Assembly (NCBI RefSeq): GCF_029919115.1
Contig: NZ_CP123990.1
Location: 2,976,001 to 3,040,000, forward strand
From: Variovorax paradoxus
GTDB lineage: Bacteria; Pseudomonadota; Gammaproteobacteria; Burkholderiales; Burkholderiaceae_C
Reading direction: 5' to 3'
Length of the DNA: 64,000 bases
A program made the position numbers and the translations under genes. Under the pieces are notes generated by a model. That model saw nothing but the letters and a program-made list of their open reading frames with translations. It did no database searches and was not told the origin of the DNA. Positions 26,620-37,215 of the stretch are shown piece after piece (positions within the stretch are counted from its first letter, which is position 1; each line of letters starts with the position of its first letter).

Positions 26620-27075
26620 CTACTTAGGCCGCACGGCCTGAGGAGTGTTTCGAAAGCTGATCGCCAGCCGGTTGTAGGTGTTCATCACGCCGATCGCGAT
26701 GGTGAGGTCCACCAGTTCACGCTCGTCGAAGACCTCCCCTGCGGCTTGGAAGTCCGAATCGGGCACGCCTGTGTCGGCAACGCGCGTCACCGACTCCGCC
26801 CAGGCCAGGCTAGCCTGCTCACGAGCGTCGAACAGGTCGCCGGCTTCGCGCCAGGCCTGCACCAGCGCAAGCTTCTCCACGGGCACGCTCTTCTTCAAAA
26901 GGTCCCGCGTGTGCATGTCGAGGCAATACGCGCAGTTATTGATCTGCGAGACGCGCAGGTACACAAGATCGACAAGGACGGGTGAAAGGCCGCTCTGGGC
27001 GACGTAGCCATAGACGGCTCCGAGCGCCTTGACGCCGGCGGGGGCAAGCTGGTTGTAGTCGAGACGTTGGCTCAT
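26620..27075 (-). CDS. AhpD-like carboxymuconolactone decarboxylase family protein
   Basis: A 151-residue protein with the AhpD-type redox motif, Cys48-x-x-Cys51 and His55 (NNCAYCLDMHTRDL). Such proteins are peroxidase-type thiol enzymes that protect against alkyl hydroperoxides. The ATG at 27075 overlaps the cupin stop by four bases (ATGA), so the pair is translationally coupled. The longer open frame upstream belongs to other genes. It converges on the autotransporter across a 239-base gap in which no convincing gene is seen. Confidence 0.88.
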   Translation of the reverse strand: MSQRLDYNQLAPAGVKALGAVYGYVAQSGLSPVLVDLVYLRVSQINNCAYCLDMHTRDLLKKSVPVEKLALVQAWREAGDLFDAREQASLAWAESVTRVADTGVPDSDFQAAGEVFDERELVDLTIAIGVMNTYNRLAISFRNTPQAVRPK

Positions 27076-27527
27076 TGCTTCTTCTCCATGGATCCGGAAT
27101 CGGATTGGGCTGCGGGCGTGGTCAGCGGAGAGTCGCCGGTGTCCGTCACAAAGACCGCCAGCAGCTTGGCGGGCTTCGTCTTGCTGGCATTGCGGCTCAC
27201 GGTGTGCCGCGCGCCGGGCGGCTCGTAGAAACTCTGGCCGGCGTGCAGTAGCTGCTTCGGCCCGTCGTTTACCTGCGACTCGATGGAGCCCGAGACCACA
27301 TAGGCGTAGATGAATGCGGACTTCGCATGCATGTGCGCCGGCGAGGCGGCCCCCGGCGCATAGTCGACGACGACGGCGGTCAGCGACTTGCCGGGAATAT
27401 TTGGAATCTCCTGCTGGAGCGCCGGAGTGACTGTCTCGGTCTTTTCGTGCGCCGCCGCGGCGGCGCCGAAGAGGCCGGCCATGGCTGCGGCAATCAGGCC
27501 CGCAGCGAGCCGTGGTTTGTTTTTCAT
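27072..27527 (-). CDS. Secreted cupin-domain protein
   Basis: A 151-residue exported cupin. A signal peptide (MKNKPRLAAGLIAAAMAG, ending GAAAAAHE) precedes a single cupin barrel with the two metal motifs HMHAKSAFIYAYVVSGS and GARHTVSR, so metal binding is likely. The C-terminal tail is polar (SDSGSMEKKQ). It is the first gene of a two-gene unit with the AhpD-like protein, which suggests a role in oxidative or redox chemistry in the envelope. The ATG at 27527 is chosen because it starts the signal peptide. Confidence 0.82.
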   Translation of the reverse strand: MKNKPRLAAGLIAAAMAGLFGAAAAAHEKTETVTPALQQEIPNIPGKSLTAVVVDYAPGAASPAHMHAKSAFIYAYVVSGSIESQVNDGPKQLLHAGQSFYEPPGARHTVSRNASKTKPAKLLAVFVTDTGDSPLTTPAAQSDSGSMEKKQ

Positions 27528-27667
27528 GTGGGTTCTCCTTGGTGAAACGGTGAAGTGCGCCATATCGATGGCTTTGCCAGCCAATGATGGGCGCCCCATG
27601 GCCCAAAGAGAACTGATGTCTTTTCAACCACGAAATGCACGTCGTGCACTTCGGCGCCCGCGTGTTG

Positions 27668-28648
27668 CTAGCCGAGCGATTCCTCGGCGGCATGGGCGGT
27701 CTTTGCGACCATGTCGAGCAACCACACATGCGCGGCGTCGTGCTCGTCGCGGCGGTGCCAGACGGCGCGAATGGTGGACGTGCCGGCTTGATAAGGCGGC
27801 TGCCGGCGCAGCAGGTCGCGGTCTTTCACGAGCGCCACGGCAAGCGACGCGGGAACGATGGACAGCATGTCGGTGTCACGAAGGAGTTCGGGTATCGCCA
27901 GGGAATGCGGCACGGTGATGCGTGCATGTGGCGCCTCATCTTCAGCCCGCAATGCCTCTTCGAGCGCCTGCCGGTCGAACATTTCGGACTGGCGCGCGAG
28001 GCCGCGCTCCAGGATGAATCCGCCCACGGCTCCTTCCTCCTGGCCGCCGACGGAGACGGTCACCAGCGGGTACTTTGCCATGTCGCGCAGCGTGAGCTTG
28101 CGGCGCGACGCAGGGTGGCCGCGCCGCATCAGAATGGCCTCGCCTTGGGACATGAGCGTGCGCGAGTTCAACCGTTCGGGCACTTGCGCAAAGATGCCGA
28201 TGGCAAGATCGATCCGCCCCAGGTCGATCTGCTCTGCAAGGTCGAGCCGTGTGGAAGGCCGGATCACGAGCTCCACGCGCGGGGCGATCTGCTGAAGCTC
28301 GCGCGAGAGCGGTGCAATGATCACCGAGGTCAGATGGTCGTTTGCGGCAATGACGAAGCGGCGGGTCGACTCCGCCGGAGCGAAAGGTTCGACACCCAGG
28401 GTTGTCTCGATGCGGCGCAGGGCATCGCGCAGAGCCGGGGCCATGGCCGCGGCCCGGCCCGTTGGAACCATTCCCTTGCCCGTTCGCATGAACAGCTCGT
28501 CGCCGACCAGTTCGCGCAGCCTGCCGAGGGCGTGGCTCACCGCAGATTGGGTGAGGTTGAGCCGTTTGCCCGCAAGGACCAGGTTGCGCTCGTCGTAGAC
28601 GGCGTCGAACACCTTCAGCAGGTTCAAGTCCATTCGGCCAATGCTCAT
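27668..28648 (-). CDS. LysR-family regulator (PnbR/NodD-like)
   Basis: A 326-residue LysR-type regulator of the NodD/NahR-like group (MDLNLLKVFDAVYDERNLVLAGKRLNLTQ start). The helix-turn-helix and effector domain are complete. It is divergent from a gene pair like pnbB-pnbA with 111 bases between the starts, so it is the likely regulator of those genes, responding to a nitro- or hydroxylamino-aromatic acid. The start at 28648 (MSIGRMDLN) or 28633 are both possible; the long upstream frame is a shadow of pnbB. Confidence 0.85.
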   Translation of the reverse strand: MSIGRMDLNLLKVFDAVYDERNLVLAGKRLNLTQSAVSHALGRLRELVGDELFMRTGKGMVPTGRAAAMAPALRDALRRIETTLGVEPFAPAESTRRFVIAANDHLTSVIIAPLSRELQQIAPRVELVIRPSTRLDLAEQIDLGRIDLAIGIFAQVPERLNSRTLMSQGEAILMRRGHPASRRKLTLRDMAKYPLVTVSVGGQEEGAVGGFILERGLARQSEMFDRQALEEALRAEDEAPHARITVPHSLAIPELLRDTDMLSIVPASLAVALVKDRDLLRRQPPYQAGTSTIRAVWHRRDEHDAAHVWLLDMVAKTAHAAEESLG

Positions 28649-28759
28649 GCTCGTTCTTCCGCAATGAATGGCGTGCATTATGAGCTTGCAAAACCAGCAG
28701 TTCCCTTCAGTTCGCTCATCGCCCATGATTGCTCGCAAGTAACCGCTGGAGCACCGAAG

Positions 28760-29308
28760 ATGACCACCGCGACACCCCTCTGCGCAAGCGAAGCGCTCAT
28801 CGAGCGTTGCATTCCTTTTCTCGAAGAAGTGAAGGACATGACCGCCGGCCCGGCGGTGGAACGCTGGCTGAACGAGAAGTACGGACCAGAAAGCGATCTC
28901 TATCAGGCCCTCTGCCGGCTTGTGAAATCGGGCGTGGAAGAAGAGTGGGCGGCAAACGTGGAGGTCGATGGCCCCAGCTACCGCCGCAGCCGCATCGCCG
29001 AACCGTCCGAACGCACCTTGCACTTCAGCATCACCGCGGTGTACATGGACAGCACCGGCAACCACCAGGGCCACCCCGACAGCCGCTTCCGCGGCCAATA
29101 CCACGGGCATCCATACGGCGAGTTCAATATGGTCGTGCCTGTCACTCCCGGTGCGGCCCTTTGCGGCCCTGCTGGGTGGTGCTACGGCGGCTGGACCGCG
29201 CCTGCACCCGGCAGCAAACACTACCCGGAAGCCAGGGGAGGGGCGGTCATTGCGCTGTTCTTCCTTCCTTCGGGGCGGATCTCCTATCACTCTGCACCGC
29301 AGGAGTAG
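28760..29308 (+). CDS. pnbB: 4-hydroxylaminobenzoate lyase-like protein (DUF4863)
   Basis: A 182-residue cupin-like protein of the DUF4863 family, whose characterised member PnbB converts 4-hydroxylaminobenzoate to protocatechuate and ammonia. The conserved second half is clear: GHPYGEFNMVVPV, GPAGWCYGGWTAP, GSKHYPEARGGAVIAL and FFLPSGRISYH. GGAG precedes the ATG at 28760 by eight bases. It is followed three bases later by a nitroreductase gene, the pnbB-pnbA pairing expected for reductive nitrobenzoate degradation. Family assignment is from recalled sequence pattern; the substrate is inferred from context. Confidence 0.78.
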   Translation: MTTATPLCASEALIERCIPFLEEVKDMTAGPAVERWLNEKYGPESDLYQALCRLVKSGVEEEWAANVEVDGPSYRRSRIAEPSERTLHFSITAVYMDSTGNHQGHPDSRFRGQYHGHPYGEFNMVVPVTPGAALCGPAGWCYGGWTAPAPGSKHYPEARGGAVIALFFLPSGRISYHSAPQE

Positions 29309-29311
29309 GCA

Positions 29312-30037
29312 ATGGACAACTCGCTACGTGATTCGGGCCAGGCGGCCATTGCCCGGTGCGTCTCGGCCGTCATGCGCTCGCGGCACGCAGTTCGCGCGTT
29401 CAAGCCGCGGCCACTCGACCGCAAGCTGGTGGAGGACGTCCTTCAGGACGCTGCCGCAGCACCGAGCGGCGCGAACATCCAGCCCTGGCGCGTGTACGTC
29501 GTCACCGGCACGGTGAAGGAGGCTCTCGCCGATGCGCTGCTCGCGGCTTCACGGGCCGGTAGCGTTCCGGCGCCGGCACACTTTCCCGATCCGCTGCCCG
29601 ATGTGTTCCGCGCGAGGCTGCAGGACTTTGGAGCGCGCTACTACGAATCCCTTGGCATCGATCGAACCGACGCCGCCGCGCGCTTGCGCCAGTCCGAGCG
29701 GAACCTGTCGTTCTTCGGTGCGCCGGTGGGTCTCCTGTTCACCATCGACCGCAGGCTGAAGTCGCACAGCTGGATCGACCTTGGCCTGTTCGCCCAGAAC
29801 GTGATGATCGCGGCGAAGGCCCGGGGCATCGACACCTGTCCGCAGGTCTCCTTTGCACCCTTTCATGAGGTGATCGCAACGCAGCTGCAGTTGGAGCCTT
29901 GCGAAGTGACAGCCTTCGGCATGTCGATGGGATATGGCAACCCGCATGCGCCGGTCAACCAGGTTGCCATGCCACGCGAGCGCGTCCGCGACTTCGCGCG
30001 GCTCGTCGGCTTTCCGGAAGAGCACGCCGGGCGGTGA
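29312..30037 (+). CDS. pnbA: Nitroreductase (PnbA-like)
   Basis: A 241-residue FMN-dependent nitroreductase. The FMN contacts RSRHAVRAFKPRPLD (residues 22-36) and AAAAPSGANIQPWRVYVV (48-65) and the C-terminal MSMGYGNPHAPVNQ match the NfsB/BluB-like family of oxygen-insensitive enzymes that reduce a nitro group to the hydroxylamine. It starts three bases after the PnbB-like gene and has AGGAG before the ATG, so the two are one operon. Together they would convert a nitrobenzoate to protocatechuate and ammonia. Confidence 0.82.
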   Translation: MDNSLRDSGQAAIARCVSAVMRSRHAVRAFKPRPLDRKLVEDVLQDAAAAPSGANIQPWRVYVVTGTVKEALADALLAASRAGSVPAPAHFPDPLPDVFRARLQDFGARYYESLGIDRTDAAARLRQSERNLSFFGAPVGLLFTIDRRLKSHSWIDLGLFAQNVMIAAKARGIDTCPQVSFAPFHEVIATQLQLEPCEVTAFGMSMGYGNPHAPVNQVAMPRERVRDFARLVGFPEEHAGR

Positions 30038-30070
30038 CACCCATCGTTCCATCAACTGAAAGAAATCACC

Positions 30071-30710
30071 ATGACACCTCAAGAAGTCTCCGGAATCCGC
30101 ATTCCGGACAGCCAACTCGCCCGCGAGCTGACGCAGCTGATTCGCGACACCGAAAGCGATTTGCTCTATCACCACTCCCTTCGCGTCTATTGCTGGGGTG
30201 CGCTGGCGGGCCGCCGGGTTGAAGTTCGACCCCGAGCTTCTCTACGCGGCGTCCATGTTCCACGACATCGGGCTCACCTCGCGTTACGGCGGCAGCCAGC
30301 TGCGCTTCGAGGTCGATGGCGCGAACGCAGCGCGAGATTTTTTGCGGAGCCACGGCATTCCGGAAAGCAGCATAGAGACGGCCTGGAATGCTGTGGCACT
30401 CCACACGACGCCCGGCATTCCGCAGTTCATGCGGCCGGAGATCGCGCTGGTGCAAGCGGGCGCCGGCATGGACGTTGCCGGCCGCAGCTACGACCAGTTC
30501 ACCGATGCGGAGCGCCAAGCCGTGCTCGCCGCGTTTCCGCGGGAATCCGACTTCAAGAGCGGGATCATCGAGGCCTTCTACCAAGGCATGAAGCACCGCC
30601 CCGACAGCACCGTGGGCACCTTCAACGACGACTTCATCGCTTGCAAGGATCCGCACTTCCACCGGGTCGACATGTGCGCCGTCATTCATGCGTCGAAGTG
30701 GCATGGGTGA
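30071..30710 (+). pseudogene. HD-domain protein gene with a frameshift
   Basis: Two overlapping frames together encode one HD-domain phosphohydrolase-like protein of about 213 residues. The 5' frame (MTPQEVSGIRIPD) carries the first histidine motif YHHSLRVYCWGALAGRR; the 3' frame continues LKFDPELLYAASMFHDIG with the HD dyad. The shift falls in 30211-30218, where removing one G from the GGG run restores a single frame. It is downstream of the pnb-like pair on the same strand. Members include cyanamide-hydratase-like proteins. A sequencing or assembly error is the simplest alternative to a real mutation. Confidence 0.75.
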
Positions 30711-30780
30711 CCCTGCGGGTCTGCGATGCGTCTCGCCGTCCTCATTGGTTTGAGGAACTTTGCCGTACGCTTGATGCGAC

Positions 30781-31146
30781 TCATGCGGGCGGCGACTCTG
30801 GCCAGACGGGCGTTGTTGCGGGCCCTGGCGCGCGAGGGCCGATGCGATCGTCCAAGGCGTAGCCTTCCAGCGCTCTCACGCCCGCATGCAGCGCGTCGAG
30901 CCATGTTGCATGAGACAACTCGGCGGACTCCAGTTCTCTCCAGTAGCTCGCGTCGTCGCATTCTTCCGCGAGCACCCAGAAGAAGTGCCCCGGGTGCGGT
31001 TCGTCGACATAGATGGCGATCCGCCGAACATGGCTCAGCGCCGTTTCCTGGCAGGGGCTTTGCGCGGTTTTCGGTCGGGCTTCTTGGGCCTGATCGGGCC
31101 CGCCCCGCTTGTCTGCAAAACTGATTTTCCCGAAGTAGCTGCCCAT
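30781..31146 (-). CDS. Small conserved hypothetical protein (121 aa)
   Basis: A 121-residue ORF. The core, VRRIAIYVDEPHPGHFFWVLAEE through ATWLDALHAGVRAL and ERIG-like GYALDDRIGPRAPG, matches a small Burkholderiales protein type that I have seen only as hypothetical. There is no signal peptide; the N-terminus is polar and lysine-rich. AGGAG precedes the ATG at 31146. Its upstream region carries an element shared with the SDR gene at 47137. Confidence 0.6.
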   Translation of the reverse strand: MGSYFGKISFADKRGGPDQAQEARPKTAQSPCQETALSHVRRIAIYVDEPHPGHFFWVLAEECDDASYWRELESAELSHATWLDALHAGVRALEGYALDDRIGPRAPGPATTPVWPESPPA

Positions 31147-31210
31147 GGTGTTCTCCTGCTCCTGCGAGCGGTAACCGGCTCGACGTTCACCTTCGGGGCT
31201 TCAGCGTGGG

Positions 31211-31248
31211 CGCGAGGCTTGCGCATTTGTGCGTCGGACGAGGCCCAC
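31211..31248 (-). promoter_or_regulatory. Dispersed upstream element, copy 1
   Basis: This 38-base segment matches 47199-47236 at 33 of 38 positions, in the same orientation relative to the downstream gene. It begins 65 bases upstream of the start at 31146, against 62 bases for the other copy. Conserved parts on the coding strand are GTCCGACGCAC and AGCCTCGCG. It is probably a promoter or leader element rather than coding sequence. Confidence 0.5.
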
Positions 31249-31317
31249 TCGCACGCGAGCGACTCAGCAATAGGACAGCGCGATGCTTCGGCGCGGGATC
31301 ATCAGGGCGCCATAGGG

Positions 31318-32934
31318 CTATTCCAGGGCAGCTGCGTGTACCCGGACTGTATTGCGCCCCCCTTGCTTGGCCCGGTAAAGCGCTTCGTCCGCGGCTTTCA
31401 AAAGCTCGAAGGGCGTGCTTCCCGGCTGCGGGACCCAGGCCGCTGCCCCGAGGCTGATGGACACCGTGCCCAGCACCGCCGCCGCGTGAGGAATCTGCAG
31501 ATCGACCACGGCCAGCCTTGCCCGCTGCGCAACCTCGAGCGCGCCGTCGGCATCTGTTCCGGGCAATAGCAGAACCATTTCCTCGCCCCCGTAGCGCGCG
31601 ACAAGATCGGTGGAGCGCAACACCGCTGTGCGCAGTGCCTGGGCGATCCGCTGCAAGCAATCGTCGCCCCCCAGGTGGCCGTACAGGTCGTTGTACTTCT
31701 TGAACTCGTCGACGTCGACCATGACGACCGCCAACGGCGTCTGGCTTTCCAGTGCCTGTTGAAAGTTGATGGCCAGGCGGGCATCGAAGTAGCGGCGGTT
31801 GGCCAAGCCCGTGAGCCCGTCTTCCTGGGCGAGATGCTCCAGGCGTTCATTGGCCTCGGTCAGGGCATCGCGGGCGCTTCGCAGATTCAGCTCTGCCACC
31901 AGTCGTCTGCGCATCGATCGGATTAGGTAGCGTCCTGACACTGCAACGATCAAGCACAAGAGGACCACCCAGCTTGTCTGGTAGATCGATGCGGATTTCC
32001 ATTCCTGCAAGGCCTCGCTCTTGCCGACGGCCACCGTAACGAAGAGCGGATAGTCCAGCAGGTGCTCGAAGCTGATGATCCGGGTCACGCCGTCGATCGT
32101 CGATCTTCCTTCGATGGTGCCCGAGCGCGAGGCCTGGAATTGCTGCTGCAGCGCAGAGCCGGCATTGCGCCTGCTCATGTCGGCTTCCCGGAAGGGCCTG
32201 CGAACAAGGAGCTGATTCGCATTGAACAGCGCAATCGCTCCTTGCTCCCCGATCTGGAAGCGGTCCAGGATGGACAGCAGGTGCTTGACGCTGAGCGTGA
32301 CGAGCACGACACCGGCAAAGTTTCCCTCCGGGTCGTTGATCCTTCGGGATACCGGGATCACCCATTCGCCTGAAGAGCGGCTCACGATGGGCCCGCTGAT
32401 CAGCGTTCGTGCGCTCGGGTTGTTTCGATGGTGAATGAAATACTCGCGGTCCGAGTTGTTTTTGGTTCCGGCCGGGGATGCTTCGGAATGCACCAGCCAG
32501 CGGCCTTGTTCGTCGTAGATGAAGAGTCCCTTGATGGCCTGGACTTCGGCGGCGTGGTTCACGAGAACCGGTTGAAGGCGTTGCAGGGTTTCGGGCGTGA
32601 TGTCCCCGCGCTCGAGTTCGAAGACGATGCCCGAGATGATGTGTTCGGCAAGGGCGACCGTGCTTTCGATCTGCTGGCTGACCGCGCGAGCCAGGTTGGT
32701 ATTGGCCCGCGCGATCTGCTCGTTTTCTGCCGTGCGCGCGCGAACGACCAGCCATGCGTTCATCGCGAGCAATGCCACGCATACGAACACTACAAACAAA
32801 GTAGTACCGAAAATGACGCGGCTGCTTTGCGTGTCCGTTTTCCGGGAGAAAGAGTTCGCGTCTTTCGCCGGCCACTCGCCAGTGGAAGTGTCCGGGTCGG
32901 TTTGGGACGGCAGGGGCGAGGAAGCTTTTTGCAT
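31318..32934 (-). CDS. Diguanylate cyclase with periplasmic dCACHE-type sensor
   Basis: A 538-residue inner-membrane c-di-GMP synthase. A helix near residues 40-65 and another near 320-340 enclose a periplasmic sensory domain of the double-CACHE type (GLFIYDEQGRWLVHSEASPAG). The C-terminal GGDEF domain carries GGEEM at 449-453, and the product-inhibition site RSTD lies five residues before it, so feedback inhibition is likely. The start at 32934 gives a short cytoplasmic N-terminus; the frame is open to 33003. No partner phosphodiesterase is next to it. Confidence 0.88.
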   Translation of the reverse strand: MQKASSPLPSQTDPDTSTGEWPAKDANSFSRKTDTQSSRVIFGTTLFVVFVCVALLAMNAWLVVRARTAENEQIARANTNLARAVSQQIESTVALAEHIISGIVFELERGDITPETLQRLQPVLVNHAAEVQAIKGLFIYDEQGRWLVHSEASPAGTKNNSDREYFIHHRNNPSARTLISGPIVSRSSGEWVIPVSRRINDPEGNFAGVVLVTLSVKHLLSILDRFQIGEQGAIALFNANQLLVRRPFREADMSRRNAGSALQQQFQASRSGTIEGRSTIDGVTRIISFEHLLDYPLFVTVAVGKSEALQEWKSASIYQTSWVVLLCLIVAVSGRYLIRSMRRRLVAELNLRSARDALTEANERLEHLAQEDGLTGLANRRYFDARLAINFQQALESQTPLAVVMVDVDEFKKYNDLYGHLGGDDCLQRIAQALRTAVLRSTDLVARYGGEEMVLLLPGTDADGALEVAQRARLAVVDLQIPHAAAVLGTVSISLGAAAWVPQPGSTPFELLKAADEALYRAKQGGRNTVRVHAAALE

Positions 32935-33015
32935 CGAAGGCCTGACTCTACAAAAACATCGAGCGTCAGGCGAGACGCCGACATGCGCGCCGCTGATACG
33001 CACGCGCGAATCCGA

Positions 33016-33945
33016 TCATGACACGGGCGTCTGGGCACCTGCGCGCACGCGCCGCGTCATGGGTTCGACGCTGCCGGGCTGTCGGATATCGGCAGCCCTG
33101 GTGGCCGGCGCGGCATCATGAGGCACGACCATGACATCGCCGGTGGCCATGCGCAGGACGCGCTTTGCAACGCTTCCAAAGACGAAGTCGGAAAGCGCAG
33201 AGGCTCGATGCTTGCCCACGACAAGCAGCTCTGCGCCGCTGTGCTGCTGCTGGACCACAGCCTGGCGGCCCGCATCGCCGCGGCCGAGCGCCCATGACAC
33301 GCGGTTTCGGCGGGCCTCGGTAGAGTCGGCGAAGCCCAGCATCTGATCTTGTGCGTGCCGCCTGCACTCATGCCGATACGCCTCGACAACGTGCTCCGGA
33401 ACGTCCGCGCCGCGCAGCTTTCTTTCGTTGACGGTGCTGATGGCGTGAAACAGTTCGACTTGTGCGGATGGGTGGAGTGCGAATGCGTGCTCTACCAGCA
33501 TGCGAGAGGCTTGCGAAAAGTCGACCGCAATCAGCAGGCGCTGGTAGGGCGCGTCGGCTGGCTGGCGCACGACAAGGACAGGACGCCCGGCTATTCGCAT
33601 GAGGCGCTCCGCCGCGCTGCCGCAGAAAAACGACCGCAGGCTGCGTTCTTCATTCACGGCACTCATGACAAGGAGGTCTGCGCCCTGCGCTTCGTCGGCA
33701 AGATCCTGCAACGTGTTCATCGGCCGGCTCGCCGTGCGAACGCGCAGGCCATGGCGCTGTTCGAGCTGCAAGGCCTGGTGCGCGAGATGGCACGCCGCCT
33801 CGGCGCGCGGCCCTTCGCCGGACCACGCCGCGTGGACCAGCTTCAGCGCGGCGTTGTGCTCGGCAGCCAGTCGGGCAGCGCGCGAGAGCGCCGAGGCGGT
33901 GCGCGCGGTCAGGTCTGTGATGGCAAGAATGGATTTGGGGGTCAT
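33016..33945 (-). CDS. Universal stress protein with two Usp domains
   Basis: A 309-residue cytoplasmic protein with two UspA-type domains in tandem. The first starts MTPKSILAITDLT and ends with GRPVLVVRQ; the second starts RLLIAVDFS and ends with the ATP-binding pattern G-x-x-G-x9-G (VVGKHRASALSDFVFGSVAKRVL) and DVMVVPH. Such proteins respond to stress and often bind ATP. The ATG at 33945 is chosen because the frame upstream is repetitive and proline-rich. It is followed by a diguanylate cyclase on the same strand. Confidence 0.85.
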   Translation of the reverse strand: MTPKSILAITDLTARTASALSRAARLAAEHNAALKLVHAAWSGEGPRAEAACHLAHQALQLEQRHGLRVRTASRPMNTLQDLADEAQGADLLVMSAVNEERSLRSFFCGSAAERLMRIAGRPVLVVRQPADAPYQRLLIAVDFSQASRMLVEHAFALHPSAQVELFHAISTVNERKLRGADVPEHVVEAYRHECRRHAQDQMLGFADSTEARRNRVSWALGRGDAGRQAVVQQQHSGAELLVVGKHRASALSDFVFGSVAKRVLRMATGDVMVVPHDAAPATRAADIRQPGSVEPMTRRVRAGAQTPVS

Positions 33946-34045
33946 GGCAAGGCTACCTTTTCTGAAAAGACAGGCGCGTTCCCGCCCATGCCGGGCAACG
34001 AGGCATCGGGCGCGGTGAGCCGCGGGTGAATGAGTGAAGAAGCTG

Positions 34046-34129
34046 GCTCGCTGCTCGCTGCTCGCTGGGCGCGAGTGCGCAGGGCGCAGGGCGCAGGGCG
34101 CAGGGCGCAGGGCGCAGGGCGCAGGGCGC
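34046..34129. repeat. Two adjacent heptanucleotide tandem repeats
   Basis: Three copies of GCTCGCT occupy 34046-34066, and seven exact copies of GCGCAGG occupy 34077-34125 with a partial eighth to 34129. They fill the gap between the universal stress protein start (33945) and the Rnk-like gene stop (34130). Copy number is likely to vary between strains. Confidence 0.85.
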
Positions 34130-34531
34130 CTACGTGGCGTAGTCGCCGGTCGCTTCTGGCTGGAAGAGAATTGCCGCGATTTCGGCCGCGCACGCCTCTC
34201 CATTCGGAGCCAGCCACCTGGCCGTATCGCCCACCTTCAGGCCGAGCAGGCTGTTTCCGACCGGTGACAGCACGGAGATGAGGCCCACTGCCGGTTCCGC
34301 GTCTGCGGGGTAGCAGACTGTCAGCGTCTGCCGCCGGCGGGTCAGCAGATCGACGGTTTCGAGCCGCGAGTTCATCGTTACGACGTTCCCGGGCACGGCC
34401 CTCGAGCTGGTCACCTCGGCGCAGTCAAGAAGCTCCGCAAGGGCGGGCGGCAGTTGGTGCTCCGGCAGCTTGCTCAGGCGGGCGAAGTCGAGATCGGTGA
34501 GCGTGCGCTCGCCGTGGATCGTTGCATGCAT
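34130..34531 (-). CDS. rnk: Rnk-type nucleoside diphosphate kinase regulator (GreA/GreB family)
   Basis: A 133-residue protein with the Rnk/GreA C-terminal FKBP-like domain: VTMNSRLETVDLL, LISVLSPVGNSLLGLKVGDTARW. The short N-terminal helix pair fits Rnk rather than full-length GreA. Such proteins bind RNA polymerase near the secondary channel. The start at 34531 (MHATIHGERTLTDLDF) is typical. The 3' end abuts the GCGCAGG repeats, so the last residues EATGDYAT could vary if the repeats changed length. The 429 bases upstream, 34532-34960, hold no gene I can support. Confidence 0.8.
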   Translation of the reverse strand: MHATIHGERTLTDLDFARLSKLPEHQLPPALAELLDCAEVTSSRAVPGNVVTMNSRLETVDLLTRRRQTLTVCYPADAEPAVGLISVLSPVGNSLLGLKVGDTARWLAPNGEACAAEIAAILFQPEATGDYAT

Positions 34532-34861
34532 TGACGCACTCCATTCTTGCGGACTCGTCCGAAGGACGATGGCCGCGAACGCGCGGGGCTTGTGCCCGGC
34601 GGTGAATGGTTGCGCTGAAGAGGAAGAAAGCGGACCGCCGGGCCTAGAGATGTGCGGGCAGGTTCCTGCGGCCCGCCTTCGAGCCCGCGCGCGCAAGCTC
34701 CGCTGCAGCGCGCGGCGCGGCAGTGCGAGCATGGGTCGAGACGAAATACGCGATCGGCATGGTTCCCAGTCTATTGGGCTTGCTATGGCCGGGCAAGCAA
34801 TGCCCCCGGGGTTCTTGCCAGATTGAACCCCAACGGCGTTCATGAGAAGAAAGCATGGTTC

Positions 34862-34876
34862 ATAGCTGAACGCTAT
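34862..34876 (+). promoter_or_regulatory. OxyR-like site upstream of katG
   Basis: ATAG, seven bases, CTAT at 34862-34876 fits one half of the OxyR pattern (ATAG-n-T-n3-A-n-CTAT) with one mismatch. A second, weaker half is expected from 34884 on and only partly matches. It lies about 85 bases upstream of katG in an AT-richer stretch that probably holds the promoter. The gene-free region 34532-34960 shows nothing else but a small arginine-rich ORF of low credibility. Confidence 0.4.
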
Positions 34877-34924
34877 TCATGAAATACGATCAATTGAATT
34901 GGTGGAAGAGAAATACAAACCTAG

Positions 34925-37155
<2,231 letters not shown>

Positions 37156-37161
37156 TCCGAT

Positions 37162-37188
37162 CGCGCGCGGCTGCAATTGCCGCGCGCG
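37162..37188. terminator. GC-rich hairpin after katG
   Basis: Ten bases, CGCGCGCGGC at 37162-37171, pair perfectly with 37179-37188 around a seven-base loop. It lies six bases after the katG stop and 28 bases before the convergent DUF305 gene's stop. No T-run follows, so Rho-independent termination is likely but not certain; it could serve both convergent genes. Confidence 0.5.
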
Positions 37189-37215
37189 GTTCAGTGCAAA
37201 GTGGCCCCGGCCCGG

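Noticed and set aside
34644..34760. A 38-residue arginine/alanine-rich ORF between rnk and katG
   Set aside because: Composition is typical of a non-coding frame and no ribosome-binding site is seen.
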